Assembly (NCBI GenBank): GCA_023248855.1
Contig: JAHFDS010000017.1
Span: 1 to 44,310 of the forward strand
Length of the DNA: 44,310 bases
Direction of reading: 5' to 3'
Origin: Myxococcales bacterium
Lineage (GTDB): Bacteria; Myxococcota_A; Polyangia; JAHFDS01
Positions 24,224 through 32,114 of this stretch are shown piece after piece. The notes below the pieces were generated by a model. The model was not told where the DNA came from. It did not search any database and saw only the letters and a list, made by a program, of their open reading frames with translations. Made by a program: the position numbers and the translations under genes. Each line of letters starts with the position of its first letter. Within the stretch, counting starts at the first letter, position 1.

Positions 24224-24720
24224 AGGCGCGACAGGAGGCGTGGACCCTGCACCTGCCGCAGACGGCCGAATACGGCCTGCGGGCGCTCGCGCACCTCGCC
24301 ACGCAGGACCCCGCGGTGGCCGTGAGCGCAAGGACCCTGGCGCGCGAGACGGGCGTGCCGGTGCACTACCTGTCGAAGGTGATGCGGCGCATGGTGACCG
24401 CGGGCCTCGTTCGCGCCAGCAAGGGGCACGGGGGCGGCTTCTGCCTGGCCCGGGCCCCCGCGGAGATCGCGCTCGGCGACGTGCTCGCGGCAGGCGAGCC
24501 GAGCGCCGCGAGCCCCAACCGCTGCGCCTTCGGCTGGGGGACGTGCGACGCCCGCCACCCGTGTCCCCTGCACGGCGCGTGGAGCGAGCTCAAGGAGAGC
24601 GCGCAGGCCTGGGCGCGCAGCTCGACGCTCGCCGATGTCCTGGCCTACGCGGCCCGTCACCGGGGGAGGGCGCCCTCGCGCGCCGACGCGCTGGCGCAGC
24701 TCGGCAAGCGGCGGAGGTGA
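24220..24720 (+). CDS. Rrf2-family iron-sulfur transcriptional regulator
   Basis: A 166-residue winged-helix regulator. The Rrf2 helix-turn-helix is clear: QTAEYGLRALAHLA, VSARTLARETGVPVHYLSKV and the wing KGHGGGFCLARAP. Possible [2Fe-2S] ligands are C102, C109, C115 and H118 (RCAFGWGTC, HPCPLH), close to the IscR arrangement of three Cys plus His. Rrf2 proteins with such ligands sense iron-sulfur status or nitric oxide (IscR, NsrR). The start overlaps the previous stop (ATGA), so the regulator belongs to the operon it probably controls. The dyad at 17143 is a possible target. Confidence 0.9.
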   Translation: MKARQEAWTLHLPQTAEYGLRALAHLATQDPAVAVSARTLARETGVPVHYLSKVMRRMVTAGLVRASKGHGGGFCLARAPAEIALGDVLAAGEPSAASPNRCAFGWGTCDARHPCPLHGAWSELKESAQAWARSSTLADVLAYAARHRGRAPSRADALAQLGKRRR

Positions 24721-24888
24721 CGCATGGCGCCTTGCGATCGGATGGTCGCAGATCGCACCTGATCGACGGCACGCCGGTTGCTCCCTCGAGGGGCGCGTGC
24801 GCACGGGGCGAGGATTCGCGAAATCGCTGCACGGCCCCTCGCGGCGCGTGCAGCCCCTGCACAGCGCCGCGAGCGAAAGGAAGGATGC

Positions 24889-25869
24889 ATGCGCCCAGCC
24901 GTATTCGTCAGCCTCTGCGTGGGATCGGCCGTCCTGCTGGCACCGGGCCTGGCCCGGTCCGAGTCTCCCTCGAGCAAGGTCGAGGCGACGAGGGTCGCGC
25001 CGCTCGGGCCGGGCGAAGCGACGCCGGCGGCGCCGACCGCGCCCTACTCGCTGCCGTGGCAGCTGCGTCCAGCGCAGGCGGTGAACGTGGTCCGGTGGGA
25101 CACCTCGTCGGCGCACTACGCGCCGGCAGGTGCCGACGCGGACACCCTGGCGTCCTCGCTGCTCCTCGCGCACAAGGTGACGCCGACGCTGTCGCCGCTC
25201 CTGCGCGTCGGCGTCGTCCACAACGCGCCGACCGTGGGCTCGTCGGGCACGACCTTCGCCAATCCCTTGCTGGGTGCCCTCTGGGCGCCGAAGCTGGCCA
25301 CCCTCGGCAAGGACCTGCGCATGTCCACGTTCTTCGGCGTGGCGATGCCGCTCGGGACCGGAGGCGGGGAAACGCCGGACGCGTCCGAGACGGCGACCAA
25401 CAAGGCGGCAATCGCGGCGCGCACCTCGCTCGACAACGCGATGTTCGCCGTGAACTACCTCGTCCTGAGCCCGGGGGCCGATCTGGCCTACGTCAAGGGG
25501 GGCCTTTCGGTGCAGCTCGAGGCCACGGTGCTCGAGCTCATCCGTGCGCGCGGCAGCAAGGTCGAAAAGGACGAGGCGCGGACGAACCTCACGACGGGCC
25601 TGCACCTCGGCTACTTCGTGGTCCCGGAGCTGTCCTTCGGCGGTGAGCTGCGCTATCAGCGCTGGCTGTCGACGCCGGCCGCCGTCGCAGCCGACAAGAC
25701 CGGGGCGAGCCGTGACAGCCTGTCGGCGGCGCTTGGCGCGCGCTTTCACATCCCCGTCGCGGACAAGGTCTGGCTGCGCCCCGGCATCGCGTACGTGCGC
25801 GGCCTCGACGACCCGCTGGACGCGCAGGGCTACCAGATCATCCAGCTCGACCTGCCCCTCTCGTTCTGA
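24889..25869 (+). CDS. Outer-membrane beta-barrel protein candidate
   Basis: A 326-residue protein with signal peptide MRPAVFVSLCVGSAVLLAPG and probable cleavage after LARS. The rest shows many amphipathic strands (LLRVGVVHNAPTVG, TGLHLGYFVVPELSFGGELR, LGARFHIPVADKVWLRPGIA) and ends in Phe (DLPLSF), as outer-membrane barrels do. It resembles the 'MetA pathway of phenol degradation' barrel family, whose role is uncertain. AAGGA upstream supports ATG 24889. It lies 168 bases after the Rrf2 gene and could be a distal member of the same regulon. Confidence 0.75.
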   Translation: MRPAVFVSLCVGSAVLLAPGLARSESPSSKVEATRVAPLGPGEATPAAPTAPYSLPWQLRPAQAVNVVRWDTSSAHYAPAGADADTLASSLLLAHKVTPTLSPLLRVGVVHNAPTVGSSGTTFANPLLGALWAPKLATLGKDLRMSTFFGVAMPLGTGGGETPDASETATNKAAIAARTSLDNAMFAVNYLVLSPGADLAYVKGGLSVQLEATVLELIRARGSKVEKDEARTNLTTGLHLGYFVVPELSFGGELRYQRWLSTPAAVAADKTGASRDSLSAALGARFHIPVADKVWLRPGIAYVRGLDDPLDAQGYQIIQLDLPLSF

Positions 25870-25877
25870 GCTGCGCA

Positions 25878-25916
25878 GGTGTTCCAGGGGTGTTCCATGG
25901 GGTGTTCCGGTGTTCC
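25878..25916 (+). repeat. Four copies of GGTGTTCC
   Basis: GGTGTTCC occurs at 25878, 25889, 25901 and 25909, directly after the stop of the outer-membrane protein gene. Spacings are 11, 12 and 8 bases. The rest of the intergenic stretch up to 26128 shows no gene. Confidence 0.8.
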
Positions 25917-26128
25917 AGTCCCCGACCTCAAGATGGCTCGCCAGCTGGCATCTCACCCAATGCGTCTCGTGATTCTCGACGGTTGGGACGACTGACATCG
26001 CGATTCGCGATGGATCTCAGGCGATCCGCGGCTCGCGGTGCCCGAATCCCAGGCTCAGGACAAGCCTTCCCGAAGTGGACGCGAACCCTCGCAAGTCCGT
26101 GAAGCGCCGAGCATCCGACCTTGGCACC

Positions 26129-26163
26129 GCTGTTGCTCCTGGGCGTCCCAAAGGAGCAACAGC
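26129..26163 (+). promoter_or_regulatory. Hairpin that sequesters the ribosome binding site of the FG-GAP gene
   Basis: GCTGTTGCTCC (26129-26139) pairs perfectly with GGAGCAACAGC (26153-26163), an 11-base stem. Inside it TGGG pairs with CCCA around a three-base loop, leaving only an AA bulge. The 3' arm contains the Shine-Dalgarno GGAG (26153-26156), and the ATG follows two bases after the stem (26166). There is no T-run, so it is not an ordinary terminator. In the transcript this structure would hide the start region and could act as a translational switch. Confidence 0.6.
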
Positions 26164-26165
26164 CG

Positions 26166-28409
26166 ATGAACAAGAAGATGAATGGAATGATGCCCGTGAC
26201 GCCGCGACCCAGGATCCGCTCGATTGGCACACGCCTCGCGCTCATCGCTGCGGGGATCGCGGCCGTGGCGGGGTTCGAATCGGAAGCGGCCGCCATCGAC
26301 GGCATCCGCGCGACCACCACCGTCTCGGCCTACCAAGGCGGCCAATGGTTGCCGGGCATCGTCTCCTCGACACACGACGCCAGCCTCGAGGGGCAGATGC
26401 CGACAGGTGCCGGCTTCTGCGGCACCCCGTACCCAAGCTTCACCGGAGTTAGGGATTGCATTCGGCACTTCCGCCAATCGTCATGCGAGCCTCTCGACAC
26501 GTACACATATTACTCACACTGCTCTAACGCAGACGCAGTGGAGGCCCGCCCCGGCGGGGATCCAATCGGAGATGCGGCCCTTTGTGCGGCAAGAACCCTC
26601 GCGTTGGACAGCCCGTGGGGACTGCTTCCATGCGGCTATTCGTTGCTCAGCGCATTGTCACACGACTTCGGCAAGATCTCGTCCTCCTTCCTGTACCTGC
26701 CCGAGGAGCCCAACCTGCCCGACCAAGTCTATCTCGATTTCATGGCAGAGGCCGATGATGGCATTGGCAGCCGGAACTTCATCCGGGAGGAGAACTCCCC
26801 CGGTGGGGCGATCGAGGTCGTGGACGACAGTCCGTGGCGTCTGCAGGTGCAGATCCTTCCTCGGGAGTTGACGCCGGGCCGGCACAACATCGCCTTCAGG
26901 GCCAAGGAGGGGCGTGACTACTGCGCCTCGTGCGGCACGGTCGTGCAGAGGATCGAGATCGTGGTGCCTGACAGCGCTTGCTGGAGCCAAGACAAGGTGG
27001 GCTGGCATGACGACACGACGGGCCAGGGTGGCTGTACTCCGTGCCCCTCCACCGGGGAGGGCTCTGTGGTTCGCTCCGGGAACCAGTGCGTGGTGACCCC
27101 GCCGCCAGGCCCGGATCCCATGGTGTTGACCTGGGAGCCATTTCGAGCATGGCGCTGGTTGCAGACGGGGCTCATGGAGGAATGGCACCGGAGCGGCCTC
27201 GGTCAGTTCACGCTGGCCAAGTGCGGGACGCGCCTGGTGGAAGGCGACTTCAATGGCGACGGCCTGAGCGACTTCGCGTGTGGCTACGACTACGGCGGGG
27301 CGAACAGCGAGTTGTGGGTGCACCTGTCGACCGGCAGCAAGTTCACCCTTGGGCCCTGGTTCAAGAGCGGCGTCGGCCAGTTCAACATGGCTGCGTGCGG
27401 TGACCGCTTCGTGGTCGGCGACTTCAACCATGACGGCAGGGACGACATCGCCTGCGGCTACGACTACGGCGGGGCGAACAGCGAGTTGTTCGTGTTCTCG
27501 TCGACCGGCTCCTCCTTCACGCTCCAGAGCGCGTACCGCAGCGGCGGTCAGTTCAGCATGCCTCGATGTGGGAATCGGTTCGTGGTCGGTGACTTCAACG
27601 GTGACGGCAAGGATGACATCGCGTGCGGGTATGACTACGGTGGGCTGGATGGGGAATTGTTCGCGTTTCTGTCGACGGGATCCGCGTTCAACCTCGAGAC
27701 CTGGTACCGCAACGGGGGGCAATTCAGCATGCCTCGATGTGGGAATCGGTTCGTGGTCGGTGATTTCAACGGTGACGGGAAGGACGACGTCGCGTGCGGT
27801 TACGACTACGGCGCTGCGACTGGCGAGCTGTTCGCATTCGTTTCTACGGGTGCCAGTTTCCACCTCGAGACCTGGTACCATAGCGGCGCCGGCGAGTTCA
27901 GCATGCCGCAGTGTGGTGGCCGCTTCGTCGTCGGTGATTTCGACGCCGATGGCCGCGACGATGTCGCTTGCGGCTACGACTACGGAAGCTCGAGCAGCGA
28001 GGTGTTCGCCTTCCTGTCGTCCGGGACCGGGTTCTCCCTTCGCAGCTGGTACAAGAGCGGCGCCGGAAACTTCCGCATGCCGTCCTGCGACGGTCGGTTC
28101 CACGCGGCCGACGTCAACGGCGACAAGCGAGCCGACCTGGTGTGCGGGTACGACTACCTCGATGGGCACAGCGCGGGGCTCTTTCACTTCCTGTCGACTG
28201 GCACGAGCCTGTCGCTGGTTCAGCGGTTCGCGTCGACCAACTTCAACATGGCGGCCTGCGCCGGTCACTTCCTCACCGGGAATCTGACGAGAGACGCCCG
28301 GTCGGATACCGTGTGCGCCATCGACAAGGGCGACTCCGACACTGAAGTGTTCGTGTGGCGCGAGGCGGTTGCGCGAGCGCAGGCTCCGACAAACACAACC
28401 GGAATGTGA
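26166..28409 (+). CDS. Exported FG-GAP/VCBS-repeat protein
   Basis: A 747-residue protein. Signal peptide with a long basic N-region (MNKKMNGMMPVTPRPR) and cleavage near SEAAA-ID. Residues 20-340 are Cys-containing and unassigned. From about 345 to 740 there are about seven repeats of 57 residues with the core VVGDFNGDGKDDIACGYDYG, each ending in a strand pair (ELFAFLSTGSAFNL). The DxNxDGxxD element is the calcium-binding loop of FG-GAP/VCBS repeats, so a seven-bladed propeller is likely. The stretch 26440-26700 is clearly AT-richer than its surroundings, hinting at a segment of other origin. It is probably secreted or on the surface. ATG 26166 follows GGAG; the frame stays open upstream into the hairpin. 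Confidence 0.85.
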   Translation: MNKKMNGMMPVTPRPRIRSIGTRLALIAAGIAAVAGFESEAAAIDGIRATTTVSAYQGGQWLPGIVSSTHDASLEGQMPTGAGFCGTPYPSFTGVRDCIRHFRQSSCEPLDTYTYYSHCSNADAVEARPGGDPIGDAALCAARTLALDSPWGLLPCGYSLLSALSHDFGKISSSFLYLPEEPNLPDQVYLDFMAEADDGIGSRNFIREENSPGGAIEVVDDSPWRLQVQILPRELTPGRHNIAFRAKEGRDYCASCGTVVQRIEIVVPDSACWSQDKVGWHDDTTGQGGCTPCPSTGEGSVVRSGNQCVVTPPPGPDPMVLTWEPFRAWRWLQTGLMEEWHRSGLGQFTLAKCGTRLVEGDFNGDGLSDFACGYDYGGANSELWVHLSTGSKFTLGPWFKSGVGQFNMAACGDRFVVGDFNHDGRDDIACGYDYGGANSELFVFSSTGSSFTLQSAYRSGGQFSMPRCGNRFVVGDFNGDGKDDIACGYDYGGLDGELFAFLSTGSAFNLETWYRNGGQFSMPRCGNRFVVGDFNGDGKDDVACGYDYGAATGELFAFVSTGASFHLETWYHSGAGEFSMPQCGGRFVVGDFDADGRDDVACGYDYGSSSSEVFAFLSSGTGFSLRSWYKSGAGNFRMPSCDGRFHAADVNGDKRADLVCGYDYLDGHSAGLFHFLSTGTSLSLVQRFASTNFNMAACAGHFLTGNLTRDARSDTVCAIDKGDSDTEVFVWREAVARAQAPTNTTGM
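27552..27763 (+). repeat. Near-identical repeat units within the FG-GAP gene
   Basis: A 41-base stretch beginning TTCAGCATGCCTCGATG is identical at 27552-27592 and 27723-27763, exactly 171 bases (57 codons) apart; similarity continues beyond it. Other repeats of the same gene differ much more in DNA, so these two blades look recently duplicated or homogenised. Confidence 0.8.
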
Positions 28410-28570
28410 TTCGGAGGGGGCGGCTGGCACTGTCCTGTCGGGCTGGGCCCGAGCAGGAGCGAGGCCAGCCCCCCGCCTCGTGCAGCTATCGAGAGCTCGA
28501 TCGCCCTGGCGGCCTGTTGAAGCAGTCTAGCCTAGGAGGCACCGTACGCGATACAGTCATCGTTCTACCG

Positions 28571-30514
28571 ATGGCCTCGAGCAACGTCGCGACTCCTGAC
28601 AGCCGCCGGCACGGGCACGGCCCGACGCTCGCGCCGGGCACGACCATCGGCGGCCGCTACACGGTGCGCGAGCCCGTTTCAGGGGTGTCGTTGCTCGGGC
28701 AGAGCTACGTGGCGGTGGACGCCCAGGGCGGCGCGCAGGTGGCGATCCGGGTCCTCGATCCGGGTGTGGTGGACGCCCCGGCGGAGCAAAGGCGGCTGAT
28801 CGAGGACATCGAGCGCGCCCGCGCGCTCGAGCAGAAGAACATCGCGCAGACCTATGGCCTCGGCGACGACGGGCAGGTCCGCTACGTGGTCTACGAGTTC
28901 GTCGAGGGGCAACGACTGCGCGAGTTCCTGGAGCGCAAGCAGGCCCAGGGCAAGGTGTTCTCGGTCAAGGCCGCCTACAATATCGTGGCACACCTGTGCA
29001 ACGCGGTGGCGCATGCTCAGAGCTCTCTGCCCCACGGCTGCATGTCCGCGGACTGCGTCTGGGTCAACACGGCAGGACGGGTGAAGATCACCGACTGGGG
29101 CTTTGGCCGCACGGTGATCGGGCAGCCGGACTTCGCGTCGCGGCTGGCGTCAGAGCTACCCAGCGTCGCGCCCGAGCTGGCCACCGGGGCGATCCCGGAT
29201 GTCGCGAGCGACGTCTTCTCGATCGGCGTCGTGCTGTACCAGCTCCTGTGCGGGCAGGCCCCGAACGCGCGCGCGCTGGTGCCGCCGTCGCGGGCGCGGG
29301 CTGGGCTGCCGCGCGAGGTGGACACGGTCATCGCCCGGGCGATGAGCCTCGATCCCGCGGCGCGGTACCGGGATCCGCTCGAGCTCAAGCAGGCGCTGTT
29401 CCAGGCGATGGACGGCAGCAAGACCGAATCGCCGTCGCAGGACGAGGCGATCTCGAGCTCGAGGGACGGGCTCAAGGACTCCTCGCCGAACCCGTTCTCG
29501 GGAGCCGCGCAGCGTGTGCAGACGCAGCACGGCATCCCGGGCCAGCAACCGGCCTCGAGCCGGCCCCCCCAGGTGATGCCAGGAGCACAGCCGAAACGAC
29601 CCGGGATGATCCAGATTCCGACGCAGCATGGGGTGGGACCAGAGCTGGTCCGCGGGCGGATCCCGACCCCCGGGTTGCACGAGGAGGACGACGGCGACGA
29701 ACGCTGGCTGGTCCACAAGGACAAGCTCGACTTCGGGCCGTTCACTCTCGCGGAGGTCAAGCGTCAGATCGAGCGCGGCGACATCCACGGCGAGCACATC
29801 CTCATGGACAACTCGAGCGGCCAGCGCAAGCGCGTGCAGGATCACCCTGCGGTGGCGGCGTTCTACCTCGAGGCCTCGCGGCGGCTCGACCTCAAGAAGC
29901 GCGCGGACGCGGAGGCCAAGCTCGAGCGCAGCGAGAAGCGCAAGAGCCGCGGGCTCATCCTGGGGCTCATCGTCGCGGTGCTGGTGGTGGGCGCGGGGGT
30001 CGCGGCGCTCCTGTACTTCAGAAAGCCGCAGGTGGTCGAGAAGGTGGTCAAAGTGCGCGAGGCCGAGAACCTCGAGGATGCGCTCAAGGGCATCACCATC
30101 GAGTTCAAGTCGACGCTGCCGCCGGACCGGCCTAAGAAGAAGGGCGGAGGCTCGGCGGTCAAGCGCGCACCGGGTGCGGCGACCGACGACTTCGACGCGC
30201 CGACCGTGCTGGGCGACGCCAGCCAGGGCGGCGGCGACGAGCAGCTGTCGCAGGCGCAGATCCAGGGCGTCATGGGCGCCAATGGCCGCGCGCTCACGTC
30301 CTGCATCGCCGAGGAGCGGCGGCGAAACCCGAGCATCGCGCGGGTGGACCTCGACTTCGTCGTGCAGAGCAGCGGCAAGGTGAACGCGGTCAAGGTCAAC
30401 GGCGAGCGGGGCACGCCCATCGCCCAGTGCATGCTGGGCAAGATGCGCGGCTTCAACTTCCCGAAGTACAACGGACCGAAGACCGTGGCCTCCTACGGCT
30501 TCACGCTGCGCTGA
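28571..30514 (+). CDS. Ser/Thr pseudokinase with GYF_2-like and AgmX/PglI C-terminal domains
   Basis: A 647-residue protein. Residues 25-300 have the protein-kinase fold but not its catalytic residues: the beta-3 Lys is R60 (VAIRVLDP), HRD is HGC (155-157) and DFG is DWG (175-177). The Gly-rich loop is also lost, so it is predicted inactive. A GYF_2-like domain follows at about 376-430 (WLVHKDKLDFGPFTLAEV), then a coiled basic segment, one transmembrane helix (about 461-484) and a C-terminal AgmX/PglI domain (about 558-647, GVMGANGRALTSCIAEE...). The last domain is known from myxobacterial gliding/secretion proteins and is TonB-like. It may be a membrane scaffold. ATG 28571 is used; AGGAGG at 28534 is too far away to serve it. 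Confidence 0.8.
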   Translation: MASSNVATPDSRRHGHGPTLAPGTTIGGRYTVREPVSGVSLLGQSYVAVDAQGGAQVAIRVLDPGVVDAPAEQRRLIEDIERARALEQKNIAQTYGLGDDGQVRYVVYEFVEGQRLREFLERKQAQGKVFSVKAAYNIVAHLCNAVAHAQSSLPHGCMSADCVWVNTAGRVKITDWGFGRTVIGQPDFASRLASELPSVAPELATGAIPDVASDVFSIGVVLYQLLCGQAPNARALVPPSRARAGLPREVDTVIARAMSLDPAARYRDPLELKQALFQAMDGSKTESPSQDEAISSSRDGLKDSSPNPFSGAAQRVQTQHGIPGQQPASSRPPQVMPGAQPKRPGMIQIPTQHGVGPELVRGRIPTPGLHEEDDGDERWLVHKDKLDFGPFTLAEVKRQIERGDIHGEHILMDNSSGQRKRVQDHPAVAAFYLEASRRLDLKKRADAEAKLERSEKRKSRGLILGLIVAVLVVGAGVAALLYFRKPQVVEKVVKVREAENLEDALKGITIEFKSTLPPDRPKKKGGGSAVKRAPGAATDDFDAPTVLGDASQGGGDEQLSQAQIQGVMGANGRALTSCIAEERRRNPSIARVDLDFVVQSSGKVNAVKVNGERGTPIAQCMLGKMRGFNFPKYNGPKTVASYGFTLR

Positions 30515-30517
30515 CCT

Positions 30518-31252
30518 ATGCGCCTTGGCATATGGATGGTGGCGCTGCTTGGCGCCGGATGCGCGATGGGCGGCAACAAGGCCTCGCGGGCCGATGTGGC
30601 GGCGCCGATGGCGCCGAGCGCGGGCGCGCCGATGTCGGAGGCCAAGGGCGAGGCGGCGCGGGGCGGGGACGACGGGACGCACGTGGCCGGGCCGGCGGCG
30701 CCGGCGCGGATGATGATCTACACGGCCATGCTGGCGGTCGAGGTGGCCGCCGTCGAGCCTTCGCTCGCCAAGGTGCGCGAGCTGGTCGCCGCGGTCGGCG
30801 GGCACATGCAGGATCTCGCGGGCGCGCGGATCACGGTGCGCATCCCGGCCGCCGAGTTCGAGGGTTTTCTCGACCGCGTGGGCAAGCAGGTGGGGGACGT
30901 GGTGCAGCGCGAGATCCGGGGCCAGGACGTGACCGAGGAGTTCCTGGACCTCGATCTGCGGCTGCGCAACCTCACGGCCACGCGCGATCGCATCGAGACG
31001 CTCCTTTCGCGCGCGAGCACGGTCAAGGACGCGCTCGAGATCCAGCGCGAGCTGGCGCGCCTCACGCAGGAGATCGAGCAGATCAAGGGCCGCATGCAGT
31101 TCATCAAGGACCGCGTGGCGCTCGCGACCGTCACGATCGAGCTGCGGGTCAAGCGCCTCGACGACGCGAGCCTGCCCACCGACCGGCATCACCCGTTCGG
31201 CTGGGTGCGCGAGCTCGGGCTGCACTCGATCTTCGACATGAGGGACCAGTGA
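30518..31252 (+). CDS. DUF4349-type lipoprotein
   Basis: A 244-residue lipoprotein: signal peptide MRLGIWMVALLGAGC with the lipobox Cys15, an Ala/Pro-rich linker, then a DUF4349-like domain with MIYTAMLAVEVAAVEPSL, VRIPAAEFEGFLDRV and a coiled coil (EEFLDLDLRLRNLTATRD, RLTQEIEQIKGRMQFIKDRV). Proteins of this family are membrane-associated and of unknown role. Unlike many members it has no C-terminal helix. It begins three bases after the pseudokinase stop and its own stop overlaps the GTG of the next gene, so the three probably form an operon. Confidence 0.8.
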   Translation: MRLGIWMVALLGAGCAMGGNKASRADVAAPMAPSAGAPMSEAKGEAARGGDDGTHVAGPAAPARMMIYTAMLAVEVAAVEPSLAKVRELVAAVGGHMQDLAGARITVRIPAAEFEGFLDRVGKQVGDVVQREIRGQDVTEEFLDLDLRLRNLTATRDRIETLLSRASTVKDALEIQRELARLTQEIEQIKGRMQFIKDRVALATVTIELRVKRLDDASLPTDRHHPFGWVRELGLHSIFDMRDQ

Positions 31253-31719
31253 GGACCGTGCGCTCGCTCCTGCTGCGGCTTTGGCCGGCGCTGCTGGTCG
31301 CGGTCGGCTGCTCGACGCCGTTTCACGCGGTACCGACGCCCGCGAGCTTCGTCGAGCTCGGCAAGACGCGGTTCGACTTCCAGGCGCTGTCGGCCGACGG
31401 CGCCGTCCTGGTGGGCCGCCAGATCAAGCCGACCAAGCCGGCAACGCTCGCGTACTGGAGCGAGGTGGTGCGCGAGGAGCTGGTCAAGACGCGCGGCTAT
31501 CAGGTCGCGGCCGAGGAGAAGGTGCAGGCGCGGGACGCGACGGGGACGCGCTTTCTGTGCACCGCGATGCGCGAGGGTACCGAGTACGTCTATCTGCTGG
31601 CGCTGTTCGTGCGGCCCGACGGCGGCGTGCTGACGGTCGAGGCCGGCGGCAAGAAGGCTGCACTCGAGCGCCACCGCCAGGAGATCGACGCGTTCATCGC
31701 CGCGCTGTTCGTCAGGTGA
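31249..31719 (+). CDS. Lipoprotein of unknown function
   Basis: A 156-residue product with signal peptide and lipobox (LLVAVGC) and a compact alpha/beta domain (FVELGKTRFDFQALSADGAV, EYVYLLALFVRPDGG, AALERHRQEIDAFIAALF). The GTG start at 31249 overlaps the preceding TGA (GTGA); GTG 31258 is an alternative. No family is recognised. The C-terminal pattern suggests an exported folded domain that could work with the adjacent DUF4349 lipoprotein and pseudokinase. Confidence 0.75.
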   Translation: MRTVRSLLLRLWPALLVAVGCSTPFHAVPTPASFVELGKTRFDFQALSADGAVLVGRQIKPTKPATLAYWSEVVREELVKTRGYQVAAEEKVQARDATGTRFLCTAMREGTEYVYLLALFVRPDGGVLTVEAGGKKAALERHRQEIDAFIAALFVR

Positions 31720-31732
31720 GGCGCTGGCCGGC

Positions 31733-32023
31733 CTAGCGGAAGCCGGCCGTCTTCTTGGGCGATTCCTGCTTGCCCTCGACCTTGATGCCCTCGACGAGGT
31801 CGTAGGGCAGGTAGAACGTCTCGTCCTTGTGGGTCTCGACGACCACCAGCTCCTTGCGCACCCAGGCGTGGCGCACCTTGGCGATCTGCACGAGCTCGCG
31901 CCCCATCGACACGTAGAACGTGATCGGCAGCTCGGCCGGGAAGTGGAAGCAATCGCCCTTCTTCTCGGCGCCTGCACGCTCGACCTGCTCGGCGAGGACG
32001 CTCTGGAGGATATCCGCCTTCAT
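31733..32023 (-). CDS. Small cytoplasmic protein of unknown function
   Basis: A 96-residue product without signal or membrane segment: KKGDCFHFPAELPITFYVSM, VRHAWVRKELVVVET, YLPYDLVEGIKVEG. It reads as a small beta-rich domain followed by a basic tail. I do not recognise the family. It is convergent with the lipoprotein gene (13 bases between stops) and divergent from the kinase at 32115. GC-rich third positions and a clean ATG support it as real. Confidence 0.65.
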   Translation of the reverse strand: MKADILQSVLAEQVERAGAEKKGDCFHFPAELPITFYVSMGRELVQIAKVRHAWVRKELVVVETHKDETFYLPYDLVEGIKVEGKQESPKKTAGFR

Positions 32024-32114
32024 GTGGAGGCCATCCTAGCACCAATGCAGTGACTCGAAGGGCCTAGGCACCCCCCGCGATGAGAAGCCGCATGAGAGAG
32101 CCGACTGACCGATA

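Noticed and set aside
24733..24757. Inverted repeat TGCGATC/GATCGCA after the Rrf2 gene
   Set aside because: Seven-base arms with an 11-base loop and no T-run; too weak to call a terminator.
29156..31225. Long minus-strand frame opposite the pseudokinase and DUF4349 genes
   Set aside because: Shadow frame; the plus strand has recognised domains throughout.
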